From Xenoacremonium recifei (taxonomy: Eukaryota > Ascomycota > Sordariomycetes > Hypocreales > Nectriaceae): a stretch of DNA of 64,000 bases. Both the position numbers and the translations under genes were made by a program. Positions 46,401-58,954 of this stretch are shown one piece after another; positions within the stretch are counted from its first letter, which is position 1; each line of letters starts with the position of its first letter. The notes under the pieces were generated by a model. It saw nothing but the letters and a program-made list of their open reading frames with translations, was not told where the DNA came from and did no database searches. The stretch covers positions 124,001-188,000 of the forward strand of contig WOFQ01000058.1 of assembly GCA_012184525.1 (NCBI GenBank), read 5' to 3'.

Positions 46401-49400
46401 TCCATCACCATTTGAAGGCATCCCCTTGCCATTCTGGGATAGTGATCGAGGATTGTTGTTGTTTGCCGGTGAGTGAGCGAGCCCAGGCCCGTCACCGAAG
46501 CTCAAGCTGCCGTCCTGGCCCTGCTACACCATCACGGCTTTCATTCTAGCTTCACTCCCAGCGTCTCCCAACAGCCCCTCGAGTTCTGTTCTGCTCTCTC
46601 AGCCCGTTCCCGCTTTTCATCTCACCTCCAACTCGCGGTGAATGCCCCTCGTCCTCCGTCCGCCTCACTTTTTCACCCCAGCTGGTCTCTTGTCTCTGTT
46701 CCTGCTGCGTTGACCGAGTCCAGCCCAGCCCGGGCAGTTTCCTCGCTCACCTGAACCCGCTCCTGTCCCCTACCTTACCTTAGTTCTGAGACAAGGCAAC
46801 TCATGCGCGTCTCGCTCCTTCCCTCTGCCAATGACCAAAACCCCTCACCAAACGTCCACCAGAAAGTCCTTCCCGACCTCACAATTCTTCTCCTCAACAT
46901 CATCCTCCCGGCCGCGTCCAGCTGCTAACGCCTTCAACACCAGACACAAAGCACCCGGTCCCCGCCTCCTCCTGCTCAACCTCCCTCGTCGTTGACTGAC
47001 GTCTGGCCCTCCCATGCCGTCACATCGTGCCGACTGAAATAGTGCCCCGCATCGTCAGTTCCCTTCGCAGCTCCCAGTGACCAGGGGCCTATCCCGGACC
47101 GTCCATCAGACGTGCAGATCCAGACCAGCCAGTCAACCCAGACCCAGGGCTTGCAGCTTGCCCCCCGGCCGCTTTTTGGGTTCCAGGTTCCGCGCCTCTT
47201 TTTAGCACGCCTGCCGGCCCAGCCCAGTCCAGCCGCCGCCGCCACGCCCCAGCCCGCTGCGAGACGCAGCCAATCCCCGGCTCAGCTTCACCAGTGCAGA
47301 CTGCCACCCAGCAAGCTGTTCCCAGCAGCGTTCCCAGCCTGCGACAGCCTGCCTCACTGCGGTCGGTACCTTTTCCAAGCCCACACCTACCGCTAGGACG
47401 GGCTTCTCATCGGACGCAGCTTAATATTAGGTACGCAGAACGAAAGCAATCCACGGGCAAGCTCAGCTCATTCCACTGCACGCCAAACATTCCTCCTCCT
47501 TCTCCTCTTCCTTCCATCGATCTTCTTCTTCTTCTCCAACTTGGCCAATACTTGTACTCCTTTCGAGTTCGCAATCCTGTGTCAGGTCCGCCTCCCGTCG
47601 TGTCAATCCTCCGCTGCGATCTCCGCAACGACTCGAGTCTACAACCCAGCTACCCCTCCAACAAGCTTCGACTGGCCTCGTTTTACGAAACGACTTCCAC
47701 CTCGTGGCTCGACTACATCCCAAGCAGTACCATTCATAGCCACGGACCGTTTGCTGGGTTTCTGACGTACCCATCTCGCCTCCAATAGCGACGAAGACGG
47801 CTGTCCCCTGTTTTGCTGGCTTGCTGCTCACCCGCTGCTGCACAGCATTGCACCACACTGCAGCAACACCACCGTTGTTGAACGCACCGCAACCACGCAC
47901 CCGACGCCGGCCCCCTGCCATTCGAGTCGCGAGCTAAGGCAGCGCATACGTCGACTTGGGTTCAGGCTCGAACATCAGGCTCGATCAACTCAGGATCAGT
48001 CAGGCTCCTGCCCTTGTCCCTGGCACTCCCTGGTTTCCCGTGGTCTGAACGACTGTTGCCTTTAGACACTTGGACCCCCTACTCCAGACCTGAGCAACTC
48101 AACCTGCTCACTTTCCCGAAACCAAGTCCTAGCTACAGGTCTTGTCAACGCCGTCGTTTACAAACGACCTAAAGGTTAGTCTTTCAGCTTCATCATGTCT
48201 TCTCATCCCACCCAACCTCCCCGAAAAAAGCCACCCTCCACACCCGCCTCCGTCGCCTCCCAGCGTTCCCACTGCCCTGGAGCCGTCCTGCCTCCACCTC
48301 CCCCAGCGTTCAGTCGCCTGTCACGAGCGCGCTACATCAAGCACCCCGCCCCTTCCATGAGACCCGCCTGGACTGGAGAGTCCAACATTACGTTCACGGC
48401 CTTCACACACGATGGGCTAGGAAATGCCAAGCACCCCTTCCAGCGAGTCTCAGTTGTCTCCTCTTTTGGCCGATGACTATGGAGCTCAGAGCCTGTCAAA
48501 CACCAATGGCGGCACCTGGATACCCATTGAGACCAACAGCTGCTGGTGCCACGGTTGCGTCTGGGTGCAGTTCTGCCGCTTGCTCGCTCACCTGCATGGG
48601 CCTGGCATCATGGCATGTGCTAGAAGCAAAAAGGGAAACGCCAGAGGGGAGGGACAGAGAGAGGGGGGGATCTGATCCCATCGACGAAGCAAAAGGAAGT
48701 GCAAGACGCAAACCGTTCCCTGGTTGGTCGATGCATTCGAATCTGGCATGTTGCGGCAAGGACTTGGCTTGGCCAGCTCTCGTTCTCGCACGCATTGCCA
48801 GGGCCTCCACCGAGCTCTGCCAGGCTTGTCTCTCTCTGTCCCGGGCCTTTCTTTGGCTCCAGGACGCTGCTCACCCGGGTTGCCACCACCTTACCTCCCG
48901 CTTCCTGGCACAGTCTGTACCTTGTTCAAGAGGCGCAGAGAAAAAATCCCCTAGGCCGATTCCCTTGATCGTCCCTTGATTTTTCCCGGTCAAGTCAACC
49001 TCCCTCCCAGATCCCAGACCAGCCCAGCCCTGCGCAGCGTCTGTTTTAATAAGCGTGCCCCTGCCCATTCCCTCTCGCCAGTCGTTCTCCTCCCCTCCCC
49101 CCTCCGCCCCGCTCTGCCCCCTCCAGCCTGTCCCGTGCCACTGAAAACACCACCCAATTCCCCTCCATTTTCTTCTTTGTTTCCCCAGATCCCTCTGCCT
49201 CCAGCACGTCTCCCTCCGCCGCCCTATGGTTTCCTATTTGTCTCTGGCCGTCGAAACTCACGCTGCATAGCCCGCATTGCTACGAGTCGCCATCGCCCAA
49301 GCCCAGCCCCGGCTCGATTCAGCGCCACGGAGAAACCTTATTCACGCCCGGCCGTCGCCGCTGCCGTCAAGTCGTTCAGCCGTCGACCCCCAAGAAGAAC

Positions 49401-49688
49401 GTTGCCTCCGAGTCGACTTCGTCAAGACTGCTCCCGGTGCAGTGATTGCCTTTGCGCCCGAGTCAAGCTCTGCACCCGCTCACACGCAGCCCAAACTCCC
49501 GCCTGCGCCTGCGGCATCATCCAATCACCCCGACTGCGTCATTGGTCAAGCTCAGCTGTTGCTGGTTACGGCGCCCCGCTAGCCACCAACTCATTAATTC
49601 CCCTCACTTGACGATACCATCGGCGCTTCTGTCCAAACCAAAACCCCGAACGCATCCCTCGCGTTGACCTGAACAGCAAACCGCCAAC
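46401..49688 (+). promoter_or_regulatory. Pyrimidine-rich region upstream of GSK3, probable promoter and long leader
   Basis: The plus strand is markedly rich in C and T from about 46.4 kb to the GSK3 ATG, unlike the preceding 7 kb. Such strand bias is common in fungal promoters and 5' leaders. It contains ATG-initiated short frames, for example 48195-48476 (93 codons, Pro/Ser-rich), which would act as upstream ORFs if the transcript starts that far upstream. None has a recognisable domain, so I do not call them genes. Confidence 0.4.
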
Positions 49689-51193
49689 ATGTCGGCTCAC
49701 CGGCCAAACGCGTTCAATAGCCTGAGGATGGGAGGTGAGTTCTCTTGTCACGGCCGAACTGCAACCCGCGTCGAAAATCCGCCCGGGTGCTGCATCGACC
49801 AGAAGCTGACAAGGCATCAGAAGTGATCCGTGAAAAGGTCCAGGACGGCGTAACGGGCGAGACACGAGATCTGCAATACACGCAGTGCAAAATTGTTGGG
49901 AATGGCTCGTTTGGTGTCGTGTTCCAGACCAAGCTCTCGCCCTCGGGGGAAGACGCGGCCATCAAGCGGGTTCTTCAGGACAAGAGGTTCAAGGTAGCTT
50001 TGTCTCCAGTTTACCCCCATTTAGACCATGCCTGACCATGCAATTAGAACCGTGAGCTCCAGATCATGCGCATTGTCCGACATCCCAATATTGTTCAGCT
50101 CAAGGCCTTCTATTATTCTAACGGCGAACGGGTGAGGAGCTTGGTACTCCGAATCGTAATACAAGGCTAACCCCCCCATCAGAAAGACGAGGTCTACCTC
50201 AACTTGGTGCAGGAATTCGTCCCCGAGACTGTCTACCGAGCATCGCGCTTCTTCAACAAGATGAAGACGACCATGCCCATTCTCGAGGTCAAGCTGTACA
50301 TCTATCAGCTGTTCCGAGCCCTCGCCTATATCCATTCACAAGGCATCTGCCACAGAGACATCAAGCCCCAAAATCTTCTCCTCGACCCCAATACCGGCAT
50401 CCTCAAGCTCTGTGACTTTGGTAGCGCAAAGATCCTGGTCGAGAATGAGCCCAACGTGTCATACATCTGCTCCCGATACTACCGCGCACCAGAGCTCATC
50501 TTCGGGGCCACCAACTACACTACGAAGATTGGTATGTTTTTCGCTTTCCGCCGTTGAATTAGTATCGTGGTCATGGCTGACCTTCATCTAGACGTTTGGT
50601 CCACCGGTTGTGTCATGGCTGAGCTCATGCTTGGGCAGCCGCTTTTCCCCGGCGAATCCGGCATTGACCAATTAGTCGAAATCATCAAGGTTCTGGGCAC
50701 TCCAACTCGCGAGCAGATCCGAACCATGAACCCCAACTATATGGAGCACAAGTTCCCCCAGATCAAGCCTCATCCCTTCAACAAGGTATTCCGCAAGGCT
50801 GATGCTAGCGCCATCGACCTCATTGCCCGGCTCCTTGAGTACACTCCTACCGAGCGACAGTCCGCTATTGACGCCATGGTTCATCCCTTCTTCGACGAGC
50901 TTCGAGTCCCCGGGACCAAGCTTCCCGATTCACGCCATGGCACCGGTCAGATGCGCGATTTGCCGCCTCTGTTCGACTTTACTCGACACGGTATGTTTAT
51001 ACCCTAAACAGGGTGAAGAAATGAATAATAAGACAATCTTACTGACTTGGCCTCTCTAGAACTCTCAATTGCCCCCCAATTGAACGCATCACTGGTCCCC
51101 CAACATGTCAAGGCCACGCTGGCAGCCCAAGGCCTTGACATTGACAACTTCACGCCGATGACAAAGCAGGAGATGATGGCCAAGCTGGACTGA
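49689..51193 (+). CDS. Glycogen synthase kinase 3 homologue
   Basis: A CMGC-group Ser/Thr kinase (GSK3/shaggy), acting in stress, morphogenesis and metabolic control. Exons 49689-49734, 49821-49993, 50048-50131, 50183-50531, 50592-50990 and 51060-51193 give 394 aa, the typical length of filamentous-fungal GSK3. Seen: glycine loop VGNGSFGVVF, catalytic Lys64 (AAIK), alpha-C Glu76 (NRELQIMR), HRDIKPQN with Asp160, DFG at Asp179, and the activation loop VSYICSRYYRAPE whose Tyr195 matches the autophosphorylated Tyr of GSK3. The NAFNSLRMGE N-terminus and the C-terminal NFTPMTKQEMMAKLD are beyond the kinase core. The very long gene-free DNA upstream is unusual for this window. Confidence 0.97.
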
Positions 51194-52641
51194 GCCGCTC
51201 CGCGTCGGTCTAGGGGTTGGCTTTGATAATAATACCCACCAACCCTTAACGGCATCCAGTGGCTCTGGGATCCATCTGCCTGCGCCTGGCCTAACACCGA
51301 GCTGAATCATGGGTGGTTGAGAGCCATAACCCATCGGCAAAGCCGGGTCAACAGGCCAGCAGCGTGCATCTTTGACCCTATTCAGCGGACGACACCAACT
51401 TTGGAAAAAGAGCGGGAGTTGCTGGACGCAGAGGGTCATTGAGATGAGATATGACTATGCACGCATGCAGTGCAAATGGATTTGCTTTGGGGAGAGATGG
51501 AGCCTCCCCGGAACGGGAGGGTTAGGAGAGGGCGCTTGGAGTAACCTCGACAAAGTCGCTTTCTGGTGTGCTGGAAGGTGAAATGGCCACCATAAGGGGA
51601 GGCTGCGTTGATGCATATCACGGGGAATCACGTTACTAGACCACGATTCGATGCATGACAAATGATGGCTGTTGCTTTTCGTTGTTCGCGTCTCATGAGA
51701 ACCCACGTTGCTATTGGTGGATGGACCAGGAATGGATCGGGGGAAAGGCGAAGAAATATCTTGTTTTCTATTTTCTATGCTCTGTTTTGCACTTGTCTTT
51801 TGGAACCGCCTTTTTTGGACTCGCCATGGCTAACGAATGGTTCTCGCCAATGAAGCCGGCTGGGGCAGGACGCTGGAGTGATTTCGATTATAGCACGGCT
51901 TGAATCGATCTGGGGAGGACAAACCTCAAGATGAGAAGAAGCGGTTGGGCTGGGAGAGTGCTTGGGAGAAAAATTTCAAATAAAATGCTGCTGGAGAGAG
52001 CCCAATGGAGATTCTTACTATCGAAGAAAAAATGACGTTCGACCTTTATCAATCTTTGTTCGTCATAGGGTGGCATGGAATCAAGCGAAGCTGTTCTTTG
52101 GGACGGTACGAGAAGAAAGGTATACACATTGACAGGACAAAAAGGCAAAGGAAAACGATAATCGATGACTGAATCACAAAGAGCGATCGGGAGCTTGACT
52201 ACTTAAACAAGAGTCGCTGGACTGACCGGGGATTATGAGCACGATATACCTACAGGTTAGGGAGGTAGCTTTGCAAGTAAAATTCAATGAGATACGATAT
52301 GGTTTCTCCGATACTTCATGATGGATCAAAACATTTTCGAATTTCGACCTTTCCTTGTTAAACATCTCCGCATCTGAGGAGTCGAAAGAAAAGCGCTCTC
52401 CGCAGTGTGGCTGAATCTCTGGCGTGAGGCTGACGCACGGGACGGACCTTGAACTAATGCCTCAGGCACCAATGCATCGCTAGGCCACACTTTGTGAGGC
52501 GCGTTCATCATAGCTCCTGCAGCTTTTGCTCAGCTCTAAACCAGCAGTGTCGCAGCGCCTTTTCACACTTTCGCTTCGTTCCCTTCTGGCATCCCATTGA
52601 ATTCACCACATTCAATATCCGGCCTGTATATCGCGCGCATA
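51194..52641. other. Intergenic between GSK3 and CBP80
   Basis: 1.45 kb. It holds the GSK3 3' region (AT-rich parts near 51.75-52.0 kb, AATAAA at about 51.98 kb) and, further on, the CBP80 promoter. No gene recognised. Confidence 0.55.
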
Positions 52642-55260
52642 ATGGCGGACTATGATAGACGAGGGTCGGGCGGCCATCACAACCGCAAGAGACGATATCG
52701 AGGTGGGCCAAACCCAGCACCAGCTGCAAGCCCCCTCGCCCGACGGGGCGTCACCGGCGACTGGAGTGCTAACAGAAGAGCGTACAGACGACGATGACCA
52801 TTACGACCGGAGGCAACAGAGACGGCGGGTCGATTCGGCGCCTTTACCTGTGCGCGTGCGCCGCCAGCTGCTGAGCATTGCCGACTCGCCGCTGCGACGT
52901 TGGTCCGACGAGGTGCAGAGCATTGCGCGCATGGTGGCCGACAATCACGATGACGAGAACCTGAAGACGCTGTTTACCGACCTGGTGATGCAGCTGTTGC
53001 TGGAGCAGCCGCTGAAGACGCCGTTTGTGGCGGCTGTGGTCCTGGTTCTCAACAGTTTGCAGTCGGACATGGTGGGCGACATTCTGGCCAAGATTGCTGC
53101 GGCGACGGAGGCCAAGATTGCGGCTGGAGAGTGGAGGGACGTGAAGCTGTACTTCAAGTTCCTGGCCTGTCTGCAGGTGGTTCTTGAGGGCGATGGGTTG
53201 TTCCCGCTATTGGAGGAGCTGTTCAGCCGTGCTGCGGACCTCCAAACCGCAAGTTCCGATGATGTAGGTCCCCCCCTTTCGTCTCCATCCTCCCGGGGAG
53301 GAATTTCTGAGGCGTTTAGATGCTGATCTGTGACAGACTATCGGAACGGAACTCGTCAAGATTATTCTTTTGACTGTTCCTTACATCATGGCTGCGGCTC
53401 CGGGGCAGTTCCAGCAGCAGGCTGCGGATCTTATGGAGAAGACGGATATTATTGCTTCCGAGCCACACGCCCTCCAAGCGCTGGTCGATCCCTACCACCC
53501 GCAAGAGCAAGACGATAGCCCTGCCGCGTCGTCGAGCGTTTGCATGCTTCTCCAGAAGCAGTTGCAGACCGAAGCTGGTAAGGGGTGGGAACTTCGATGT
53601 CTTCCCCGACCGTGGGAGCTACCCATGGAAGATGTTGAGGCCCAGGAGAAGCTCATGAGTGCTCCTAAGCACGCTCTCCCAGCCATCACAATCCCTACGA
53701 CGGTGGCTCGCGGGCCTCGACCATTGTTTCCCGAGATTTACTTTTCTGTCTACTCGGATCAAGGAGTTTCTTCTGTTCCCGAGATTACGGACATTGCGTC
53801 CTCGCTGATTCGTGACAGTGTTGCTGACACCATTAACATCCTGGACTTCAATCGGAATATTACGGCACGTTTCTTGATGGACTTGGATTGCTATTTCGCA
53901 GAGGGCACCTTCGTCAAGCGTGCAACGCCCTTTGACGATCTGAAGAACTTCCCCGATGGACGAACAACATGGAAACCAGAAGATGTCGCTGTCGATATCG
54001 TCTTTTCTCAGCTTTTCCAGCTCCCGACCCCTGAACGCAAGCTGGTTTACTACCACTCCGTCCTGACAGAGGCTTGCAAGCTGGCCCCGGCCGCCATCGC
54101 GCCCAGTTTGGGTAGAGCTATAAGACATCTTTACCGCAATAGCCCGCGCATGGACCTCGAATTGAGTTACCGGTTCCTGGACTGGTTCTCTCACCATCTC
54201 AGCAACTTCGGCTTCACTTGGAAATGGAGCGAATGGATTGAAGACACCGGGTTACCGGATCTTCACCCGAGCAAGTGGTTTCTGAAGGGCGCTCTGGACA
54301 AAGAGGTGAGACTTAGTTTTGCTCAGCGAATCCAGAAGACCCTGCCAGAGCCGTATTTGCCCCTTGTAGGCCCCGAGAAGGAGAAGGACGTGCCCGACTT
54401 CAAATTTAATGATCCTGGTAAGGCTACCTTTGACAATTCACTCCGAGCAGGATGCTGATGTGATTCTAGACACTCCCTTCTCTGAGGAAGGTAAAGAGAT
54501 TGGCGCTCTTCTAAGGAGGAAAGCTCCCGATGAGGACTTCCAAGCTGTCATCGACCTCATCCAGAGCAAGGCGGCGGACCAGGCCCTGGACCCTGTTGTC
54601 GCCAGCACTGATGTCTTCACCACTGCTGTGTGCTGGGTTGGTTCCAAGTCGCTGAGCCACGTTCTCGCCTGCATTGATCGCACCAAGGGCCGCCTCCTGG
54701 AAGCTGGCTCTGCGTCAGATGCTGCGCGAGCTCAGATCATTAGCTCGGTCATGGCTTACTGGCATGCTCATCCTGGTGCCGCGCTCTCAATCGTCGAGAA
54801 GCTCCTCAACTACTCTATCCTGACACCCCTGAGTGTTGTTGACTGGGCACTCGTCGCTAGCACATCGGCCAACGGCACCGAGGCTGGCGCCGCTCTCGCT
54901 GAGCCGCACGTATTCGAGCTCGTCTCCAACACTGTCGCCAAAGTCACTACGCGGGGCCGCCAGGTGCTGCTCTCAGCGGAGACTGACGTCGAGACCTGTG
55001 AGAAGGAAGCCGCCACCACCCGCGACCTGTTCCGTACTATGAATGATGCTCTGGGGAGCTGGGCTGGTGGCAACAAGGACCAGCAGATGGAGACGGGCGA
55101 CGGTGACAGCGAGCGTGATGCCTTGATCCGACGATGGGGCGCACGCTGGCTGCGTGTCTTCCAGCGCAAGGGCGCTATAGAAGAGGTGTTTGCGCTGGAG
55201 GCGGCCAAGGACAAGAAGACCAAGGTTGAGGCTGAAGACGGCGTTAAGATGGAGTCGTAG
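52642..55260 (+). CDS. CBC1: Nuclear cap-binding protein large subunit (CBP80/NCBP1)
   Basis: CBP80 pairs with CBP20 on the 7-methylguanosine cap of nuclear transcripts and couples capping to splicing, export and decay. Exons 52642-52702, 52788-53263, 53337-54417 and 54470-55260 give 802 aa, normal for the family. The N-terminus MADYDRRGSGG..RKRRYR joins to DDDDHYDRR through an 85-nt intron with a GCTAAC branch site 17 nt before CAG, giving a basic then acidic leader that may serve as nuclear signal. Three MIF4G-type helical domains follow: SPLRRWSDEVQSIARMV, then VYYHSVLTEACKLAPAAIAPSLGRAIR with LSYRFLDWFSHHLSNFGFTWKW, and a C-terminal domain from about residue 540. A frame opening at 52652 overlaps the start but lacks the conserved leader. 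Confidence 0.93.
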
Positions 55261-55825
55261 AGAATCGCTTGCACTACAGCGCTTGATATTGTGTAAGTAG
55301 CTAAGACGCCTCGAACTCATGCATGGGATCGAGGCACGGAGAAAAACATGGCTCAGGATTCGCTTCCTTGAGCTCGGAATGGCATGGGAAGGGACGGTAG
55401 GTAAGGCGAGTATAGCTCTTTTGGGTTTATTTTTAATAGCATCGATATCTAGAATTATACTGAGAATCCACACTATGAGGAGCCCCTTTGTGCGTTCAGG
55501 AACGACGCCTTATTGACTCAAGGCCGAAACGGCCCGCAGAACTAAAGAGGGAACCTGAGGTTTGTTGTTCATGAATACGAAGGATGACTAGCGAACCAAT
55601 GCCTCCAAGGTGCTCTATCTATGCGAGCTCATGTCATATCCCTATTCCTTTTGCCTAGCTAGCCAGCTAGAGCCATACGTCCACGGCCGACCTCTGTATG
55701 CGACCTTGTTCCTGAATCCCAAGCCCTGTGTAAAAGCAATGCCATCGTGAGCAAACATAAGACCCTAATTCTGCCAACGCCAAAAAAACTCCAACCCAAT
55801 GCCGAGTATCGAGTCGCAAGAAAGT
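55261..55825. other. Intergenic, convergent 3' ends
   Basis: 565 bp between the stop codons of CBP80 and the RFTS protein. No gene-like feature. It presumably holds the two 3' untranslated regions. Confidence 0.6.
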
Positions 55826-58181
55826 CTAAACAATTAGTTTCCGCTTGATAGGCTGCGGCGCAGCAACGCCATCTACAGAGAGCTGCCCCTGCTGCGCGCG
55901 CTTCTCGCCCATCTGCTTGATGCGCTCGAGGAGGTGACTACTCAGTGCAAGGTTAGTCGGCCGATTCTGTCTGACACGGGGTGTGGGCGGCGGCGGAAGT
56001 GGGAAACGAGCGAGCGGAAGGAGTCCTTGGTTGAGCGACTGAGGTCGAGGGTGTCTGCTTGAGGGGGGGACGATTGGACGCTGGGAGGGTTGGTGGTGGT
56101 GCGAGGTGGTGGTGGTGGTGGTTCAGGGGCGTCAAGGTCAATGAGGATGGCAGACGGGGGGAGCTCATACTTGATAGGGAGGTGGCCGCGGCTTTCTGTC
56201 AGGGCGAGGTTGACGCGATCGACTTCGGCTTCGTGAGCGGCGAAGTGTTTCTGGATGCGGTCCTGACACTCTTCGGCAGTGCCGCCGCGGACGACGTAGT
56301 CGCAGTCTTCCTGGTCGCAGACCCAGGTCTCGTTGGGGCCTTTGGCAGTGGTCGAAGGCATCTTGTCGGCGCGGATGACGAAGCTGATAGGTTCTTGCTC
56401 GGCCTCTTCGATGGAGCTGCTGCCGTCGACATCGTCCATGGCCTCGTCGTCGGAGAAATAGTGTGACGTTTTCGCGGCTGGTTCGTCGGGCTCTGAATCA
56501 CTGTCCACGTCTGCATGAGGTCGCTTCTTCGAAGCTGTGGCTAAACGGAGGCCACCCTTTCTCCCAGGCCGTCCGGGCCGTTTGACTGTCTTGCCCACTC
56601 GGGCTACAGGCCCAGTGGTGCTCGAGGAGTCTTCATCAGGTGTGTGAGGTTCGACAGCTGGAGTAGTCGGTGCTGGCTTCGCTTGCTTTGTCTCTTGCCG
56701 GTTTCGAGGCACCATAGGTCGTTGATTTCGTGGCATGACATGGTATGGCCATGAGGTGATGGCAATGGGGGCGAATGGCTTCTGAAGCGCCTCTCTTAAC
56801 CATGAAAGTACCTCGTGTCCGCTGTACTTTTGCTTATCGAGAGTTTCCAAGAGGCCACTGGCGTGATACTGTAAGACTTCCTCCACCGGAATCCGATGGC
56901 ATCCAACCGTCCCGTTCTTGAAATTGGGAAACTTGTACGCGAAGTAGATCTTGTTTATGAGCCGTGCCATTGTTATGACCTTGGCTTTAGGCGCGCATTC
57001 GTCGAATGCCCAGTTGACCGCCCTGGCAATAGCAGCCAAAGGATCGTCTTCCTCTGAAGCACTTGGCGGGGCGTCACGAGCCATGGGTGGACTTGAAGGC
57101 TTCGGCGGTGTCTGTCTCGTGAAAGGCGAGCTTTCAGGGTCGTTTTGTACGATAGATCGTGATTTGGCAGATCGAGATCTCGGTGGTGAGGAGTCAATAG
57201 AGGCGACATCTGCGGGTTTGGACCGACTGGCAGACACCGTAGATGAAACCGTTGAACCGGCGCGGGTTCGAGATGGTAGGACCTCGGTCTTTATGAGAGG
57301 GGGAACACTCTCCGAGGACGGGGAGCGTGAATGCTTCGGCGGATTGCGCATGCGCTCCTCGACGTTCTTCAGAGTAGTCTATTGATGTTAGAACCCGGGT
57401 TGGAATAGCTTGAGGTGCAGCTCACGTTATGTTTAGCGGTAAGCCACTTATAGAAAGAAGTTGAGACCCAGTCAAAATCTCCTTCCTGCAAAGCCTGAGC
57501 GATGAGGAACGGAGCATGATCTGTGCATCTCTGAATCACATCCTCAAGGGTTGCCCCGTCGCCTATCAACGCCGCAGCATGGTGGAATACAGGGGCAAGA
57601 TCCTTCATAAGGCTGACTTGCCGTCCCTTCTTGGGCGGTTTCGGTTTTATAAATTTGTAGGCGTCCATGAGGCGATAGTAGAGAATGGCAGCTTCGCACA
57701 TATTGCTGTATATTGCCTGGTAGGTGGGCGTAGGGCTGATTTCGTACCAGCCGGCTCTGCCTGACACCCATACCAAAGGCTGACTGATGCTGTCGTCAAT
57801 TCCGATTGAATATAGCGTGCTCTGTTGGACTTCGATGGGAATGGATTTTCGAACGCGCATGAGGACTACAAACGGTGAGCAAAGCCCGATAAGGATATTT
57901 GGGACTCAATACTGACGATGCTTTTTCTCGTCAGGGTCGTCGATCATCAGCGTCCCACGAACTATGAACGGACCTCGAGATCCGACATCGAGAGCATTTT
58001 CGAGAGTCGTGCCATCCTTGTTAAGAACGACAGCGTCTCGCAACTGGAAAATGGGCCAGACGTTGTTGTCTGAGCCCTTGGGAACGGATTTGAGGACCGA
58101 CGTCTCCTTGCGCCAGTGGACTTGGTCATCGTCGACTGTCTCGACGCTGGACGTGGACGCTCTACGAGTGCGTCCTGCCAT
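55826..58181 (-). CDS. RFTS (DNMT1 replication-foci) domain protein with one C2H2 finger
   Basis: A probable chromatin protein. Minus-strand exons 58181-57917, 57865-57426, 57378-56171 and 55937-55826 give 674 aa. Residues about 20-190 resemble the replication-foci targeting domain of DNMT1: WPIFQLRDAVVLNKDG, GPFIVRGTL, then WVSGRAGWYEISPTPTYQAIYSNM. A disordered Ser/Pro-rich linker follows, then a helical region (AYKFPNFKNGTVGCHRIP, HEVLSWLREAL), an acidic stretch, and a C2H2-like finger C589-x4-C594-x18-H613-x3-H617. No methyltransferase domain is present. S. pombe Raf2 of the H3K9-methylation complex also has an RFTS domain, so a heterochromatin role is possible but unproven. The last 234-nt intron (GTATGAG donor, GACTAAC branch) is inferred because it restores HLLERIKQMGEKRA. 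Confidence 0.75.
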
Positions 58182-58954
58182 GGCGACGCGATGCGCTGGA
58201 ACCGACCATCTGATAAGGAAGTGATATGGAGGTCGATCAATGGGAGGTGAAGAGGCTGAATCAATGGATGTCTTATGGCGGGGTCGGATTTGCCGGTTCA
58301 CGGCCGGAACGAAGGTGGGATGTAGGCGCGTGACGCCCGAAATCGAGCGAATCCAGGTTCAATTGCGGCTTGGGCTACTGACAAGACGAAGACCTGGTCC
58401 GGATATCGGAAAGCAGGTGGAAGGCTGACCGCTGTGGGTTGTAGAGGGATTATGAAGCGTTTCCTAGGCGCACAGCCAGCGGCCAGACGCGACAGCCATC
58501 TAGCGAAGTCGCGAAGCCACACGAAAGTGATGTCATCACGTGAGAGGATACTGAGAGATGGCGCGCTGTAGGAGTAGCCGGTACTTGCAGTGATGGTCGA
58601 ATACGGTGCTTATGGAGGGGCTCTTCAGGTACCGACAACCTGTCAGCCTCCATTAATCACTTTAGGCTGCACCCCTGTAAAGACAGCCAATCGATAAGGC
58701 GGGAGCTCTGTAAATGGCCCCCGCCTCCACCGATAAGACTGAGAGTAAGGTAAGGAAAAGGTAAGGTAATTAGGTAGTCTCCGCCAGCGACCGGCGCCCG
58801 CCCCAAGAAAAAAAGTAACCTCCAGAAAACCTTCTAAAGTCACTTTAGTGGCTGGGCTCTGGTGCATGCTGTAGAATTTGTCTTCTGCTTAAAGCTCCAC
58901 CCACTCTCTCAGTCTCTCTCTTCCTAAAACTCCCCATCGCGAGGGCTTCTTCGC
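58182..58954. promoter_or_regulatory. Divergent promoter of the RFTS gene and PUS4
   Basis: 773 bp between divergent starts. It contains the perfect palindrome TCACGTGA at 58536-58543, the core recognised by fungal bHLH factors such as Cbf1-type proteins, and GGTAAGG/AAGGTAA direct repeats near 58745-58770. Confidence 0.55.
58536..58543. promoter_or_regulatory. TCACGTGA palindrome (bHLH/E-box site)
   Basis: An 8-bp perfect palindrome with a CACGTG core midway between two divergent genes. An 8-mer can occur by chance, so binding is only suggested. Confidence 0.4.

Noticed and set aside
48976..49611. 211-codon Pro/Ser/Arg-rich frame just before GSK3
   Set aside because: Low-complexity product of a pyrimidine-rich leader, with no domain and no matching splice structure.
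52652..53326. Alternative CBP80 start in a frame opening at 52652
   Set aside because: The ATG at 52642 plus an 85-nt intron gives the basic/acidic leader RKRRYR-DDDDHYDRR, with a proper branch site. The alternative start lacks this leader.
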